NCBI GenBank assembly: GCA_030639165.1
Contig: DAOWDF010000317.1
Location: forward strand, 1-14,892
Length of the DNA stretch: 14,892 nt
Source: Alphaproteobacteria bacterium
GTDB taxonomy: Bacteria; Pseudomonadota; Alphaproteobacteria; Micavibrionales; Micavibrionaceae
Direction: 5' to 3'
The notes beneath the pieces are model-generated. The model saw nothing but the letters and a program-made list of their open reading frames with translations. It did no database searches and had not been told where the DNA came from. A program made the translations under genes and the position numbers. Position 1 is the stretch's first letter. Each line of letters opens with the position of its first letter. Shown piece by piece: positions 7,413 to 14,119 of this stretch.

Positions 7413-7436
7413 ATCGGTTAATAACATAATACCGAT
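7413..7436. promoter_or_regulatory. Inverted repeat upstream of the lipoprotein gene (possible operator)
   Basis: ATCGGT (7413-7418) and ACCGAT (7431-7436) form perfect six-base arms around a 12-base AT-rich centre. The element begins two bases before the lipoprotein start. Read on the minus strand, its centre contains TATTAT, a possible -10 hexamer. A repressor site is conceivable, but the arms are short. Confidence 0.3.
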
Positions 7437-7548
7437 CATTTTGCGAATTTATTAAAACTTCTGGGGGTTTGTTAATAAGTTATTTGCTTTTATGTGATTA
7501 AAATAGCACAATATAAAAGGCTTTTAATATATCAGGGCGATACAAATC

Positions 7549-8217
7549 ATGAATAGTTTTATCAAATCATTTCTAGTCGGGGCTATACTGTGCTCCGCTG
7601 CTTTTTCGGTTACTTCTTCACCAGCTAGAGCTGAGATATTCTTTGTGGAGGATCAGGATGATAGGTTTTCCGTGTCGTTCCCCGATCTATGGAAGAAAGT
7701 TAGCAATCAAAAACCAGATGATAAGTTAACCATTATCGCACCAGGGGTTAATGACCATGCAGGGTGCCGCGTACGTGTGCGTGGTGATCGTCGTTTTGTA
7801 ATCTTCCCTGATAAGTTTAATGATGATATTCAAAAAGTAGAGTTTAGCCGTGAGTTCTGGGATGATTATCTTGGTGAGTATAATGATATCGAAGTAGAGT
7901 TCTTTAAGGATGAAGCTGGTTTAGGCTTTGGTCATGCCAGTATGATTGATGCATCTTACGAGACTACAGGTGGACCTATAGTTCGTAAGCGCGGCATTAT
8001 GTTTGCTTCGCTTTACCATGATCAATTATATGTGGTCGAATGTTCTTCAGAGGAAAGCTTGCATAGTAAATGGCGCGGATCTTTTCTTGGGGTTATAAAG
8101 TCAGTTGATTTTGGTAAGGTAACTCATGAGAATAAAAGCGGCCATTATAGACCTTTTATGGGTGATGGCCCCGTTGAAGTGCAAGGGCCTAAGAGCAACG
8201 ATATTTATAAGTTTTAA
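7549..8217 (+). CDS. Secreted hypothetical protein (possible PsbP/DcrB-like fold)
   Basis: This 222-residue protein has a classical signal peptide: Lys at position 6, a hydrophobic stretch at 8-22 and an ARA cleavage motif after residue 28, so it is probably periplasmic. The mature start has RFSVSFPDLWKKV (39-51), which resembles the opening strand of PsbP- and DcrB-like domains. That similarity is weak and I do not assign a family firmly. Cys73 and Cys165 could pair in the periplasm. AGGG at 7534-7537 lies 11 bases before the ATG. The gene has its own upstream region, shared divergently with the lipoprotein gene. It precedes the TSUP exporter by 56 bases. Function unknown. Confidence 0.82.
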   Translation: MNSFIKSFLVGAILCSAAFSVTSSPARAEIFFVEDQDDRFSVSFPDLWKKVSNQKPDDKLTIIAPGVNDHAGCRVRVRGDRRFVIFPDKFNDDIQKVEFSREFWDDYLGEYNDIEVEFFKDEAGLGFGHASMIDASYETTGGPIVRKRGIMFASLYHDQLYVVECSSEESLHSKWRGSFLGVIKSVDFGKVTHENKSGHYRPFMGDGPVEVQGPKSNDIYKF

Positions 8218-8241
8218 TATTTTATAGAGCGGATGCTTGCC

Positions 8242-8260
8242 GATCACTTTATTGGTGATC
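8242..8260 (+). other. Hairpin in the leader of the TSUP gene
   Basis: GATCAC (8242-8247) and GTGATC (8255-8260) form a perfect six-base stem with a seven-base loop. It ends four bases before the ribosome binding site GGAG (8265-8268) of the exporter gene. No T-run follows, so it is not a classical terminator. It might protect the end of the upstream mRNA or influence translation of the exporter. Confidence 0.35.
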
Positions 8261-8273
8261 TAGCGGAGTTATA

Positions 8274-9185
8274 ATGCAAATTTACCTACCCATTGCAGAA
8301 ATGAGCATACCAGTAGAGACTATTTTCCTGCTGGGTGGTTTCGTTGGTTTTATATCTGGCGTTTTTGGTGTCGGTGGTGGGTTTTTAACAACGCCTCTTT
8401 TGATATTTATGGGCATTCCCTCGGCGGTTGCTGTTGGAACGCAAGGTAGCCAACTCGTCGCTTCTGGTGTAAGTGGCGTTATGGCTTATTGGCGGCGTGG
8501 TCACGTTGATTTCATGGTGGGAAGTGTAATGCTTGCTGGCGGGATACTTGGCTCTGTCGTTGGGATAATATTCTTCCAGTTTATAAAGTATTTAGGGCAG
8601 ATCGACCTAATTATATCATTGCTATATATAGTTTTACTCGGATCTATTGGCATGATGATGCTCTTTGAGAGCGCATTCTCAATGTTCAAAAAGAAAACTG
8701 TTAAGTCAGAATTTAACAGATTTAAATCGCCATCTTTAATTCATAAATTGCCATATAAGATGAGGTTTCCGCGCTCCAAGCTATATATAAGCGTGCTTGT
8801 GCCAGGTGGTATAGGTTTTGTTAGTGGCTTTCTTGTCTCGACAATGGGTGTTGGTGGCGGGTTTCTGCTTGTTCCTGCAATGATTTATATTCTTGGGATG
8901 CCTCCATTATTAGTTGCGGGAACATCGCTTTTTCAAATCATCTTCACTAGTGCATTTGCAACTATCATGCATGCAACAGTTAGTAACAGCGTGGATATAT
9001 TGCTGGCTTTCTTCTTGATCCTTGGTGGTGTAATAGGCGCGCAGATAGGGGTTGTGGCCTCTAAAAAAGTAACTGGGGCAAGAGCTAGGATTATTTTGGC
9101 ATTGCTGGTTCTTGGGGTTTGCTCGCAAATTGCGATGCAGCTATTTTTACTGCCATCGGATTTGTTTGTGATGGTGGTAAAATGA
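8274..9185 (+). CDS. TSUP (TauE/SafE) family membrane transporter
   Basis: This 303-residue inner-membrane protein belongs to the family of sulfite, sulfoacetate and other anion exporters. It has two pseudo-symmetric halves, each with the TSUP signature: GVFGVGGGFLTTPLL (29-43) and STMGVGGGFLLVPAM (189-203). The halves are joined by a basic cytoplasmic loop (about 137-170). About eight membrane segments are apparent. The opening MQIYLPIAEMS followed by a glycine-rich first helix matches a particular alphaproteobacterial subgroup. GGAG at 8265-8268 supports the start. The stop codon overlaps the start of the TIGR02186-type gene by four bases (ATGA), so the two are coupled and their products probably act together. 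The substrate is not evident. Sulfite or another sulfur compound is the usual guess. Confidence 0.93.
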   Translation: MQIYLPIAEMSIPVETIFLLGGFVGFISGVFGVGGGFLTTPLLIFMGIPSAVAVGTQGSQLVASGVSGVMAYWRRGHVDFMVGSVMLAGGILGSVVGIIFFQFIKYLGQIDLIISLLYIVLLGSIGMMMLFESAFSMFKKKTVKSEFNRFKSPSLIHKLPYKMRFPRSKLYISVLVPGGIGFVSGFLVSTMGVGGGFLLVPAMIYILGMPPLLVAGTSLFQIIFTSAFATIMHATVSNSVDILLAFFLILGGVIGAQIGVVASKKVTGARARIILALLVLGVCSQIAMQLFLLPSDLFVMVVK

Positions 9186-10060
9186 ACGTAATTATAGCGC
9201 TTTTCATTTATCTCTACACGTTGTTACCCTTCGGTCTCATAAAATTCACGTATTGTAATACGTTAAAATTTTATTCGCCTCGGTTGCCTAGTGTAAAAAT
9301 AAAGCAAAAGCACTATGGATGTTTGATGTTACTCTCCGCATTTTTGACTATGCCTTTATGCGCGCAGGCCAACCATAATGATCTGGCTGTAGCTATCGCG
9401 AGTAATCATATTGATATTACGGTTGGTTTTGATGGTTCAACGATTGAGTTGTTCGGTGATCGCCGTGATCAAGACACTAATGTAGCTATAGTTGTTGAAG
9501 GCCCTAAAAAAGATGTAACTATATGGCAAAAAGCAAAGGTTATGGGCACTTGGGTAAATAGATACTATGTTAAGTTCACTGATATGCCTATATATTATAG
9601 CTATGCTATAAGCACTGATGAGGTCGGTGAGCATTTACAAAATGTAATGTTGGAAAATGGCATTGGCCATGAGGCACTTTTTAAGAAAATAAAGCATAAA
9701 AGTTCAAAGAAGTTAAAAAATGACAGGAACTTCTATAATGAATTTGTAAGGAAAAGCAGTGAACTGGGAGTGTTTTTCGAGGAACCAGTAAAGCTTAAAT
9801 TCATTAATAATAATTTCTTCCGCGCTAGCTTTAAAGTACCTGCCTCTGCGCCAACTGGGGAGTATAAAATACATAGCTACTTGATTAAGGATAATAAGAT
9901 TTCAGATTATAAACTTGATTCTCTGGTGGTTAAGCAAGTAGGCTTAAATGCCTTTATTAATAATTCTGCATATGATTATAGCCTGATATATGCTGCTGTT
10001 TGTATATTTCTGGCATTATTTTCAGGATGGTTTGTCAGTGTGTTGAGAGTTAAAACCTAG
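9182..10060 (+). CDS. TIGR02186-type membrane-anchored protein
   Basis: This 292-residue protein resembles the alphaproteobacterial family TIGR02186, of unknown function and often next to a TSUP exporter. Hallmarks are HIDITVGFDGSTIELFGDRR and, after a gap, GTWVNRYYVKF, plus a C-terminal membrane helix (YSLIYAAVCIFLALFSGWFV) followed by Arg and Lys. This suggests a periplasmic domain anchored by its C-terminus. The ATG overlaps the exporter stop (ATGA). From this start, a hydrophobic stretch (residues 3-20) precedes a second one (47-59, ending CAQA) that looks like the real signal peptide. A TTG at 9284 would give a normal signal sequence, so the true start may be there. An upstream TTG at 9119 is unlikely. 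The role is probably accessory to the exporter. Confidence 0.85.
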   Translation: MNVIIALFIYLYTLLPFGLIKFTYCNTLKFYSPRLPSVKIKQKHYGCLMLLSAFLTMPLCAQANHNDLAVAIASNHIDITVGFDGSTIELFGDRRDQDTNVAIVVEGPKKDVTIWQKAKVMGTWVNRYYVKFTDMPIYYSYAISTDEVGEHLQNVMLENGIGHEALFKKIKHKSSKKLKNDRNFYNEFVRKSSELGVFFEEPVKLKFINNNFFRASFKVPASAPTGEYKIHSYLIKDNKISDYKLDSLVVKQVGLNAFINNSAYDYSLIYAAVCIFLALFSGWFVSVLRVKT

Positions 10061-10088
10061 ATACTTTTTTGAATTATAGGAGTGTTTT

Positions 10089-10562
10089 ATGAAAGATGAA
10101 AATACAAAAAATGTTAGACGCAAAGGCGTTTATCTAGTCGTCGTAGATGGTAGTCACGAATTTACATCTTCAGTTGACGCTGCTGCTAGTTTTGCTAATG
10201 CAGAAGGCGGCTATGTTGCATTATTAAATGTTATAGAGCCTATGCCTGTCCAAAATTGGCAGAATATAGAGGATCGTGTGCGCGCAGAAATGCGTGAGCA
10301 TGCTGAGGAAATGATATGGAACGCAGCTGGTCAGGTTGTTGAAGCTAATGGTAATATGCCAATGGTTTTTATAGAGGAGGGCGATAATAGCGATATCATA
10401 ATAAAAACTATCGAGGAAAATAATAACATAGTTGCTCTTGTCCTTGCATCATCTGCAACCACGTCAAAGCCTGGTCCTTTGGTTAGTTATTTTTCTGGTA
10501 AGGGGTTGGCGCGTTTACCAGTTCCCCTTATAATTATTCCAGGGCACTTAGGAGATAAATAG
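10089..10562 (+). CDS. Universal stress protein family protein
   Basis: This 157-residue cytosolic protein has the UspA alpha/beta fold: first strand GVYLVVVDGSHEF (13-25), a helix that handles the segment DAAASFANAEGG, then YVALLNVIEP (42-51), and a C-terminal LPVPLIIIPG (143-152). The usual ATP-binding pattern G-x2-G-x9-G(S/T) is not present. The matching stretch reads LASSATTSKPGPLVSYFSG, so nucleotide binding is doubtful. AGGAG at 10078-10082 gives a clear start. The gene ends immediately before nfu, with no gap, and is likely cotranscribed with nfu and tsaB. I recall the same USP-Nfu order in other alphaproteobacteria. The specific role is unknown. Confidence 0.88.
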   Translation: MKDENTKNVRRKGVYLVVVDGSHEFTSSVDAAASFANAEGGYVALLNVIEPMPVQNWQNIEDRVRAEMREHAEEMIWNAAGQVVEANGNMPMVFIEEGDNSDIIIKTIEENNNIVALVLASSATTSKPGPLVSYFSGKGLARLPVPLIIIPGHLGDK

Positions 10563-11138
10563 ATGTTTATAGAAACACAAGAAACACCTAATCCTGCTAC
10601 CATAAAATTTATTCCAGGGCAGGAGATTTTAAAGGCTGGAACGATAGATTTTGCTTCCGCTTCTGATGCTGCTAAAGCCCCATTGGCGCGGCGTTTATTT
10701 AGCCTTGTCGGGGTGGTTAGAGTGTTTTTAAGCGCTGACTTTGTCTCTATCAGCAAGGCAGATGATACTGATTGGTCAATGCTAAAGCCAATGATCTTGG
10801 CGGCTTTGATGGAACATCTAGCAACGAGCCAGCCAATATTGGATGACGATTACTATGCGAAAGATGATAATGGCTCTGGTGATGATGATGATGATGATGA
10901 TGGTGAGGTGGTTGTGCAAATCAAAGCTTTGCTTGATGAGCGGGTAAGGCCGATGGTTGCCATGGATGGCGGTGATATAGTTTTTGAGCGTTTCGAGGAA
11001 GGCGTTGTGTATCTATCAATGCGTGGAGCTTGTTCTGGCTGCCCTAGCTCAACTGCAACATTGAAAATGGGTGTGGAGAATATGCTACGTCATTATATTC
11101 CCGAGGTAAAAGAAGTACGTCCTGTTGAAGAGTTCTAG
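10563..11138 (+). CDS. Nfu-type Fe-S cluster scaffold/carrier protein
   Basis: This 191-residue two-domain protein has an N-terminal Nfu domain starting MFIETQETPNPATIKFIPG (1-19) and a C-terminal NifU-like domain. The C-terminal domain has the cluster-binding CSGC at 157-160, within GACSGCPSST, preceded by RPMVAMDGGDI (129-139). It binds a [4Fe-4S] cluster between monomers and passes it to client enzymes. The mitochondrial homologue NFU1 serves lipoyl synthase and respiratory complexes. The domains are joined by an acidic linker carrying seven consecutive aspartates (107-113). AGGAG at 10550-10554 lies inside the end of the upstream stress protein gene, giving tight coupling. TsaB follows three bases after the stop. 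Confidence 0.95.
   Translation: MFIETQETPNPATIKFIPGQEILKAGTIDFASASDAAKAPLARRLFSLVGVVRVFLSADFVSISKADDTDWSMLKPMILAALMEHLATSQPILDDDYYAKDDNGSGDDDDDDDGEVVVQIKALLDERVRPMVAMDGGDIVFERFEEGVVYLSMRGACSGCPSSTATLKMGVENMLRHYIPEVKEVRPVEEF
10881..10901 (+). repeat. (GAT)7 trinucleotide repeat inside nfu
   Basis: Seven uninterrupted GAT codons encode the poly-Asp tract in the linker between the two Nfu domains. Changes in copy number would stay in frame and alter only linker length and charge. Confidence 0.9.
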
Positions 11139-11141
11139 CAC

Positions 11142-11834
11142 ATGATTACACTTGCAATTGATACCACAATGAATGGGTGCAGTGTTTGCCTGTATGACAC
11201 TGACTCTGATAGCTGTCTAGGCGAGGATGCTACGTCAATGAGCCGTGGTCAGGCGGAAGCCTTGATGCCGATGATTAATTCTACACTCGAAGATGCTGAT
11301 ATTGCTTATGATGATCTTGGCTTGATTGCGGTCACAAAAGGCCCTGGGGCATTTACAGGAATGCGCATTGGTCTTGCTACTGCTAAAGCTTTGGGGCTGG
11401 CTCTTGATATTCCAGTGCAGGGAGTTTGCACATTTGAGGCAGTTCTTAACACATATCTTGAAGAAAGTAGCGCTCAGGATACTCCATATTACGGAGTTCT
11501 GCTCGAAACCAAGCGTAGTGATTACTATTTTCAAATGTTTAATGGAGCAACGGGGCTTTCTTGCTCTGATAAAGCCGCGCTTGATGCTGTGGATATCATC
11601 TCCTTAATAGGTGATCGTAGATGTCTGGTGTTAGGTGACGCGTCCAGCAGATTTAAAGGCGATATTGCAGATGACTGCAAATATGAGTTCCACGAGATAG
11701 AAATGCCAACTGCTTTAGCCATAGCTAAGCTTGCAGGCGAGGAAGGTGATCTTGACTGTGATCCAGTTTATCTACGCGCGCCAGAGATAGGCAGCCCTAA
11801 AAACCCACCAAGGAAAATGAAGGTTGATAAATAA
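11142..11834 (+). CDS. tsaB: tRNA threonylcarbamoyladenosine biosynthesis protein TsaB
   Basis: TsaB is the non-catalytic partner of TsaD in making the t6A37 modification on tRNAs that read ANN codons. The 230-residue protein has the ASKHA-fold start ITLAIDTTMNGCSVCLYD, the hallmark GPGAFTGMRIGLATAKALG (67-85), and the family-typical PVYLRAPEI near the C-terminus. Its length is normal. There is no clear ribosome binding site. The ATG lies three bases after the nfu stop, so translation may depend on coupling. In many relatives the next gene is rimI. Here proC lies directly after on the opposite strand, with no bases between the two stop codons. Confidence 0.93.
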   Translation: MITLAIDTTMNGCSVCLYDTDSDSCLGEDATSMSRGQAEALMPMINSTLEDADIAYDDLGLIAVTKGPGAFTGMRIGLATAKALGLALDIPVQGVCTFEAVLNTYLEESSAQDTPYYGVLLETKRSDYYFQMFNGATGLSCSDKAALDAVDIISLIGDRRCLVLGDASSRFKGDIADDCKYEFHEIEMPTALAIAKLAGEEGDLDCDPVYLRAPEIGSPKNPPRKMKVDK

Positions 11835-12632
11835 CTAATCAAGCTCAATCCCGCGGGTTTTTGCCGCTATTATGGCCTCGCTCAATATATCCTGAAAACG
11901 ACCATCCATTAATACATTGAGGGCGGCTTCGGTTGTGCCCTTGGGGCTAGTGACATTTTGACGCAAAGCTTCTGCGCTTATATCGTTTTCTGCTTCTGCC
12001 AATGCTGCGCTGCCTATGACAGTTTGGCGCGCAAGCAGCGTGGCTATATCACTATCAAGGCCAGCTTTTTCTCCTGCCTTTGCGAGAGCCTCTATAAGAT
12101 AAAAAACATATGCAGGGCCGCTGCCCGAAAGAGCGGTCACATCGTTCATAAGGCTTTCATCGCTAATCCATATATGCTGCCCGCTAGCATCCATTAATGC
12201 TTGCGCCACTGCTTTTTGCTCACGGTTTACATTATCATTAGCAATGGAAACGCTGATCCCCTTGCCTATGGCGGCGGGGGTGTTAGGCATCGTCCTCACA
12301 ATGGCTTTACCGCTACCAAAAATATTTTCTAATGTAGTAATGCTCTGTCCCGCGGCGATAGAAAGTAATAGAGTTCCAGAGTTTATATTCTCAGCAATAT
12401 CCTTCGCAGCATCACTTAATATCTGCGGTTTGACGGCAATGATAACTATATCGCTATCAATTTTAGAGCCGTCATATTTGCTAATATAACTTACTCTATT
12501 ATCACTTTGTAAGTCACTAGGAAGAGGGCTAGGGTCAATGATATTGATATTGCCTATAAGGTTGTTATCGAGCCATGAGCGCAGCATAGCTCCGCCCATT
12601 TTACCACATCCGATAAGAGTTACATTATACAA
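11835..12632 (-). CDS. proC: Pyrroline-5-carboxylate reductase
   Basis: The product catalyses the last step of proline synthesis, NAD(P)H-dependent reduction of pyrroline-5-carboxylate, in the cytosol. The 265 residues match the family. Visible motifs are the Rossmann loop GCGKMGGAM (8-16), VKPQ (67-70), MPNTPA (115-120), TALSGSGPAYVF (166-177) and the C-terminal signature NVTSPKGTTEAAL (226-238). The start codon is TTG at 12630-12632. It begins three bases after the YbjN-domain gene stop, so the two genes form an operon. The stop abuts that of the convergent tsaB. Confidence 0.96.
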   Translation of the reverse strand: MYNVTLIGCGKMGGAMLRSWLDNNLIGNINIIDPSPLPSDLQSDNRVSYISKYDGSKIDSDIVIIAVKPQILSDAAKDIAENINSGTLLLSIAAGQSITTLENIFGSGKAIVRTMPNTPAAIGKGISVSIANDNVNREQKAVAQALMDASGQHIWISDESLMNDVTALSGSGPAYVFYLIEALAKAGEKAGLDSDIATLLARQTVIGSAALAEAENDISAEALRQNVTSPKGTTEAALNVLMDGRFQDILSEAIIAAKTRGIELD

Positions 12633-12635
12633 CTT

Positions 12636-13139
12636 TTAAGACTCTCCAGCAGTTTCCATCATTGCAAATGACAGCATTTCAGCATCTACATTGTCATTTT
12701 CTGCCAAAATATAAAACACTGACTGGTAACGCTCACATTGTATTAGGGATATATCAACAAGATCCTCAATCTGGCCGTATCCTGCCTTATGATCGTGCTC
12801 ATGGATCAGGCAAGTCTGACGGAAATGTGGAGATAGGTTGCCTTTGGATAGTTCGAAATGCCCCATCCATAATGCACTGTTCATATCCATTAAAGCTGTT
12901 GCTGCAACTTGGATGTTATCAGGTTTAATTTGTAAGTCATATTGGCAGCAAAGTTGCAGTGCATTCATATGTTCCTGCCAAACAAAAAGCAGGCGGTAAT
13001 TGCAAGATTTACCAGCAACTTCAACAATTATTTCTTCTTGATTTGTGCGGTCGTAAGTCCAGTTATGGTTACTTAGAATATCCTCAACGCTATCCAGTGG
13101 GTTTATATTGGCGTTATCATAGCTTTCTAGCTGATCCAT
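12636..13139 (-). CDS. YbjN domain-containing protein
   Basis: This 167-residue soluble protein has the YbjN fold, which is related to type III secretion chaperone-like domains. Typical features are the opening SVEDILSNHNWTYDR (17-31), alternating strands EEIIVEVAGKSCNYRLLFVW (35-54), and the central helix QVAATALMDMNSALWMGHFEL (77-97). E. coli YbjN is linked to stress tolerance and motility, but the biochemical role is unknown. In alphaproteobacteria the gene commonly precedes proC, as here. AAGGG lies nine bases before the ATG. There is no signal peptide. It diverges from lgt across a 170-base gap. Confidence 0.87.
   Translation of the reverse strand: MDQLESYDNANINPLDSVEDILSNHNWTYDRTNQEEIIVEVAGKSCNYRLLFVWQEHMNALQLCCQYDLQIKPDNIQVAATALMDMNSALWMGHFELSKGNLSPHFRQTCLIHEHDHKAGYGQIEDLVDISLIQCERYQSVFYILAENDNVDAEMLSFAMMETAGES
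12642..12647 (-). promoter_or_regulatory. Ribosome binding site supporting the proC TTG start
   Basis: Read on the minus strand, GGAGAG lies inside the last codons of the YbjN-domain gene, nine bases before the TTG. The TTG gives the normal ProC N-terminus, and the next in-frame ATG would remove the Rossmann glycine loop. Confidence 0.6.
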
Positions 13140-13309
13140 TGATTATGACCCTTCATACTTCTGTAATTTTTCTGATTTTTGACTCCTAGCATGCCGTCTA
13201 TTATTCATCAAGATGATTCGATAATAGATAAATAGATAAATGTGTATAGCTTAATTAGGTCGTAAATATATGGTTTGATTTTACTTATACATAAGGGTAT
13301 TAAGTAATT
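13140..13309. other. Divergent intergenic region between ybjN-type gene and lgt
   Basis: This AT-rich 170-base gap must carry promoters in both directions. On the plus strand TTGACT (13179-13184) is a possible -35, but no good -10 follows at the right distance. AAGGG at 13293-13297 is the likely lgt ribosome binding site, 12 bases from the ATG. The eight-base unit AATAGATA is repeated in tandem at 13223-13238 with a partial third copy. I see no clear operator or terminator. Confidence 0.5.
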
Positions 13310-14119
13310 ATGGATTTTAATATTTTTCAAATTGACCCTGTTGCATTTTCAATTGGGCCCTTAATTGTTCGCTGGTATGCTTTGGCCTATCTGGCAGGTT
13401 TTCTTCTCGGTTGGAAATATTGCATTAAGCTTGTTTCTGGTAAGGAAGGCGATCGCCCTAATGCTCAAGATATAGATGATTTTCTGACATGGGTCGTGAT
13501 CGGAGTAATCGTTGGGGGGCGCCTTGGCTATGTTTTATTCTATAACCTGCCGTTCTATTTGAGCGATCCACTAGAGATAGTAAAAGTTTGGAATGGCGGC
13601 ATGTCATTTCATGGCGGGGTAATAGGGGTTATTTTTGCGACGCTTGGATTCAGCAAGCTTCATAATATCCCATTGTTTAAATTATCGGATATTGTTTGTG
13701 CAGCCGCGCCTGTAGGGCTGTTCTTTGGGCGCATAGCAAATTTCGTGAATGCGGAGCTTTACGGTAAGGTTACTACTATGCCGTGGGGGATTGCGTTCCC
13801 TGAGGATCCGTTGCCACGCCACCCAAGCCAGCTTTATGAAGCAGCGTTGGAAGGGGTAGTTTTATTCATTATCCTAAATATCCTAACCCGCGATAAATCA
13901 ACAAAATCAGGAACGGTCTCTGGAATGTTCTTGGTCGGTTACGGATTGTTCCGCGCTCTGATAGAGTTTGTCCGTGAGCCAGATGCTCAAATCGGGCTAA
14001 TCGGAGGGTTTATATCTATGGGGCAGTTACTTTGCTTACCAATGATTTTAGGCGGAGCTTTGCTGGTTTATTTGTCGGCGCAAGGTAAGCTTTCAGGCAC
14101 GAATAAAGATGCCAAATAA
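13310..14119 (+). CDS. lgt: Prolipoprotein diacylglyceryl transferase
   Basis: This inner-membrane enzyme transfers diacylglycerol from phosphatidylglycerol to the lipobox cysteine of prolipoproteins. The 269 residues and roughly seven membrane segments match the family. Key residues are visible: GGRLGYVLFYN (69-79), H101 in GGMSFHGG, R141 and N144 in the Lgt signature GRIANFVNAELYG (140-152), and Y211 with R215 in GYGLFRALIEFVREPDAQ, matching E. coli Tyr235 and Arg239. The glycine-zipper lipoprotein in this window is an expected substrate. The 3' end overlaps the next gene by 11 bases, indicating an operon. Confidence 0.97.
   Translation: MDFNIFQIDPVAFSIGPLIVRWYALAYLAGFLLGWKYCIKLVSGKEGDRPNAQDIDDFLTWVVIGVIVGGRLGYVLFYNLPFYLSDPLEIVKVWNGGMSFHGGVIGVIFATLGFSKLHNIPLFKLSDIVCAAAPVGLFFGRIANFVNAELYGKVTTMPWGIAFPEDPLPRHPSQLYEAALEGVVLFIILNILTRDKSTKSGTVSGMFLVGYGLFRALIEFVREPDAQIGLIGGFISMGQLLCLPMILGGALLVYLSAQGKLSGTNKDAK

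Noticed and set aside
7089..7421. Plus-strand open frame of 110 codons opposite the lipoprotein gene
   Set aside because: The minus strand gives a signal sequence with lipobox and a glycine zipper, while the plus frame gives proline and alanine repeats typical of a shadow.
9119..9181. TTG start for the TIGR02186-type protein inside the exporter gene
   Set aside because: It would add 21 residues overlapping the exporter, whereas the ATG at 9182 has the classic ATGA coupling.
13223..13241. AATAGATA tandem repeat before lgt as an origin iteron or CRISPR-like repeat
   Set aside because: It has only two full copies in AT-rich DNA with no partner motifs, so chance is the simplest explanation.
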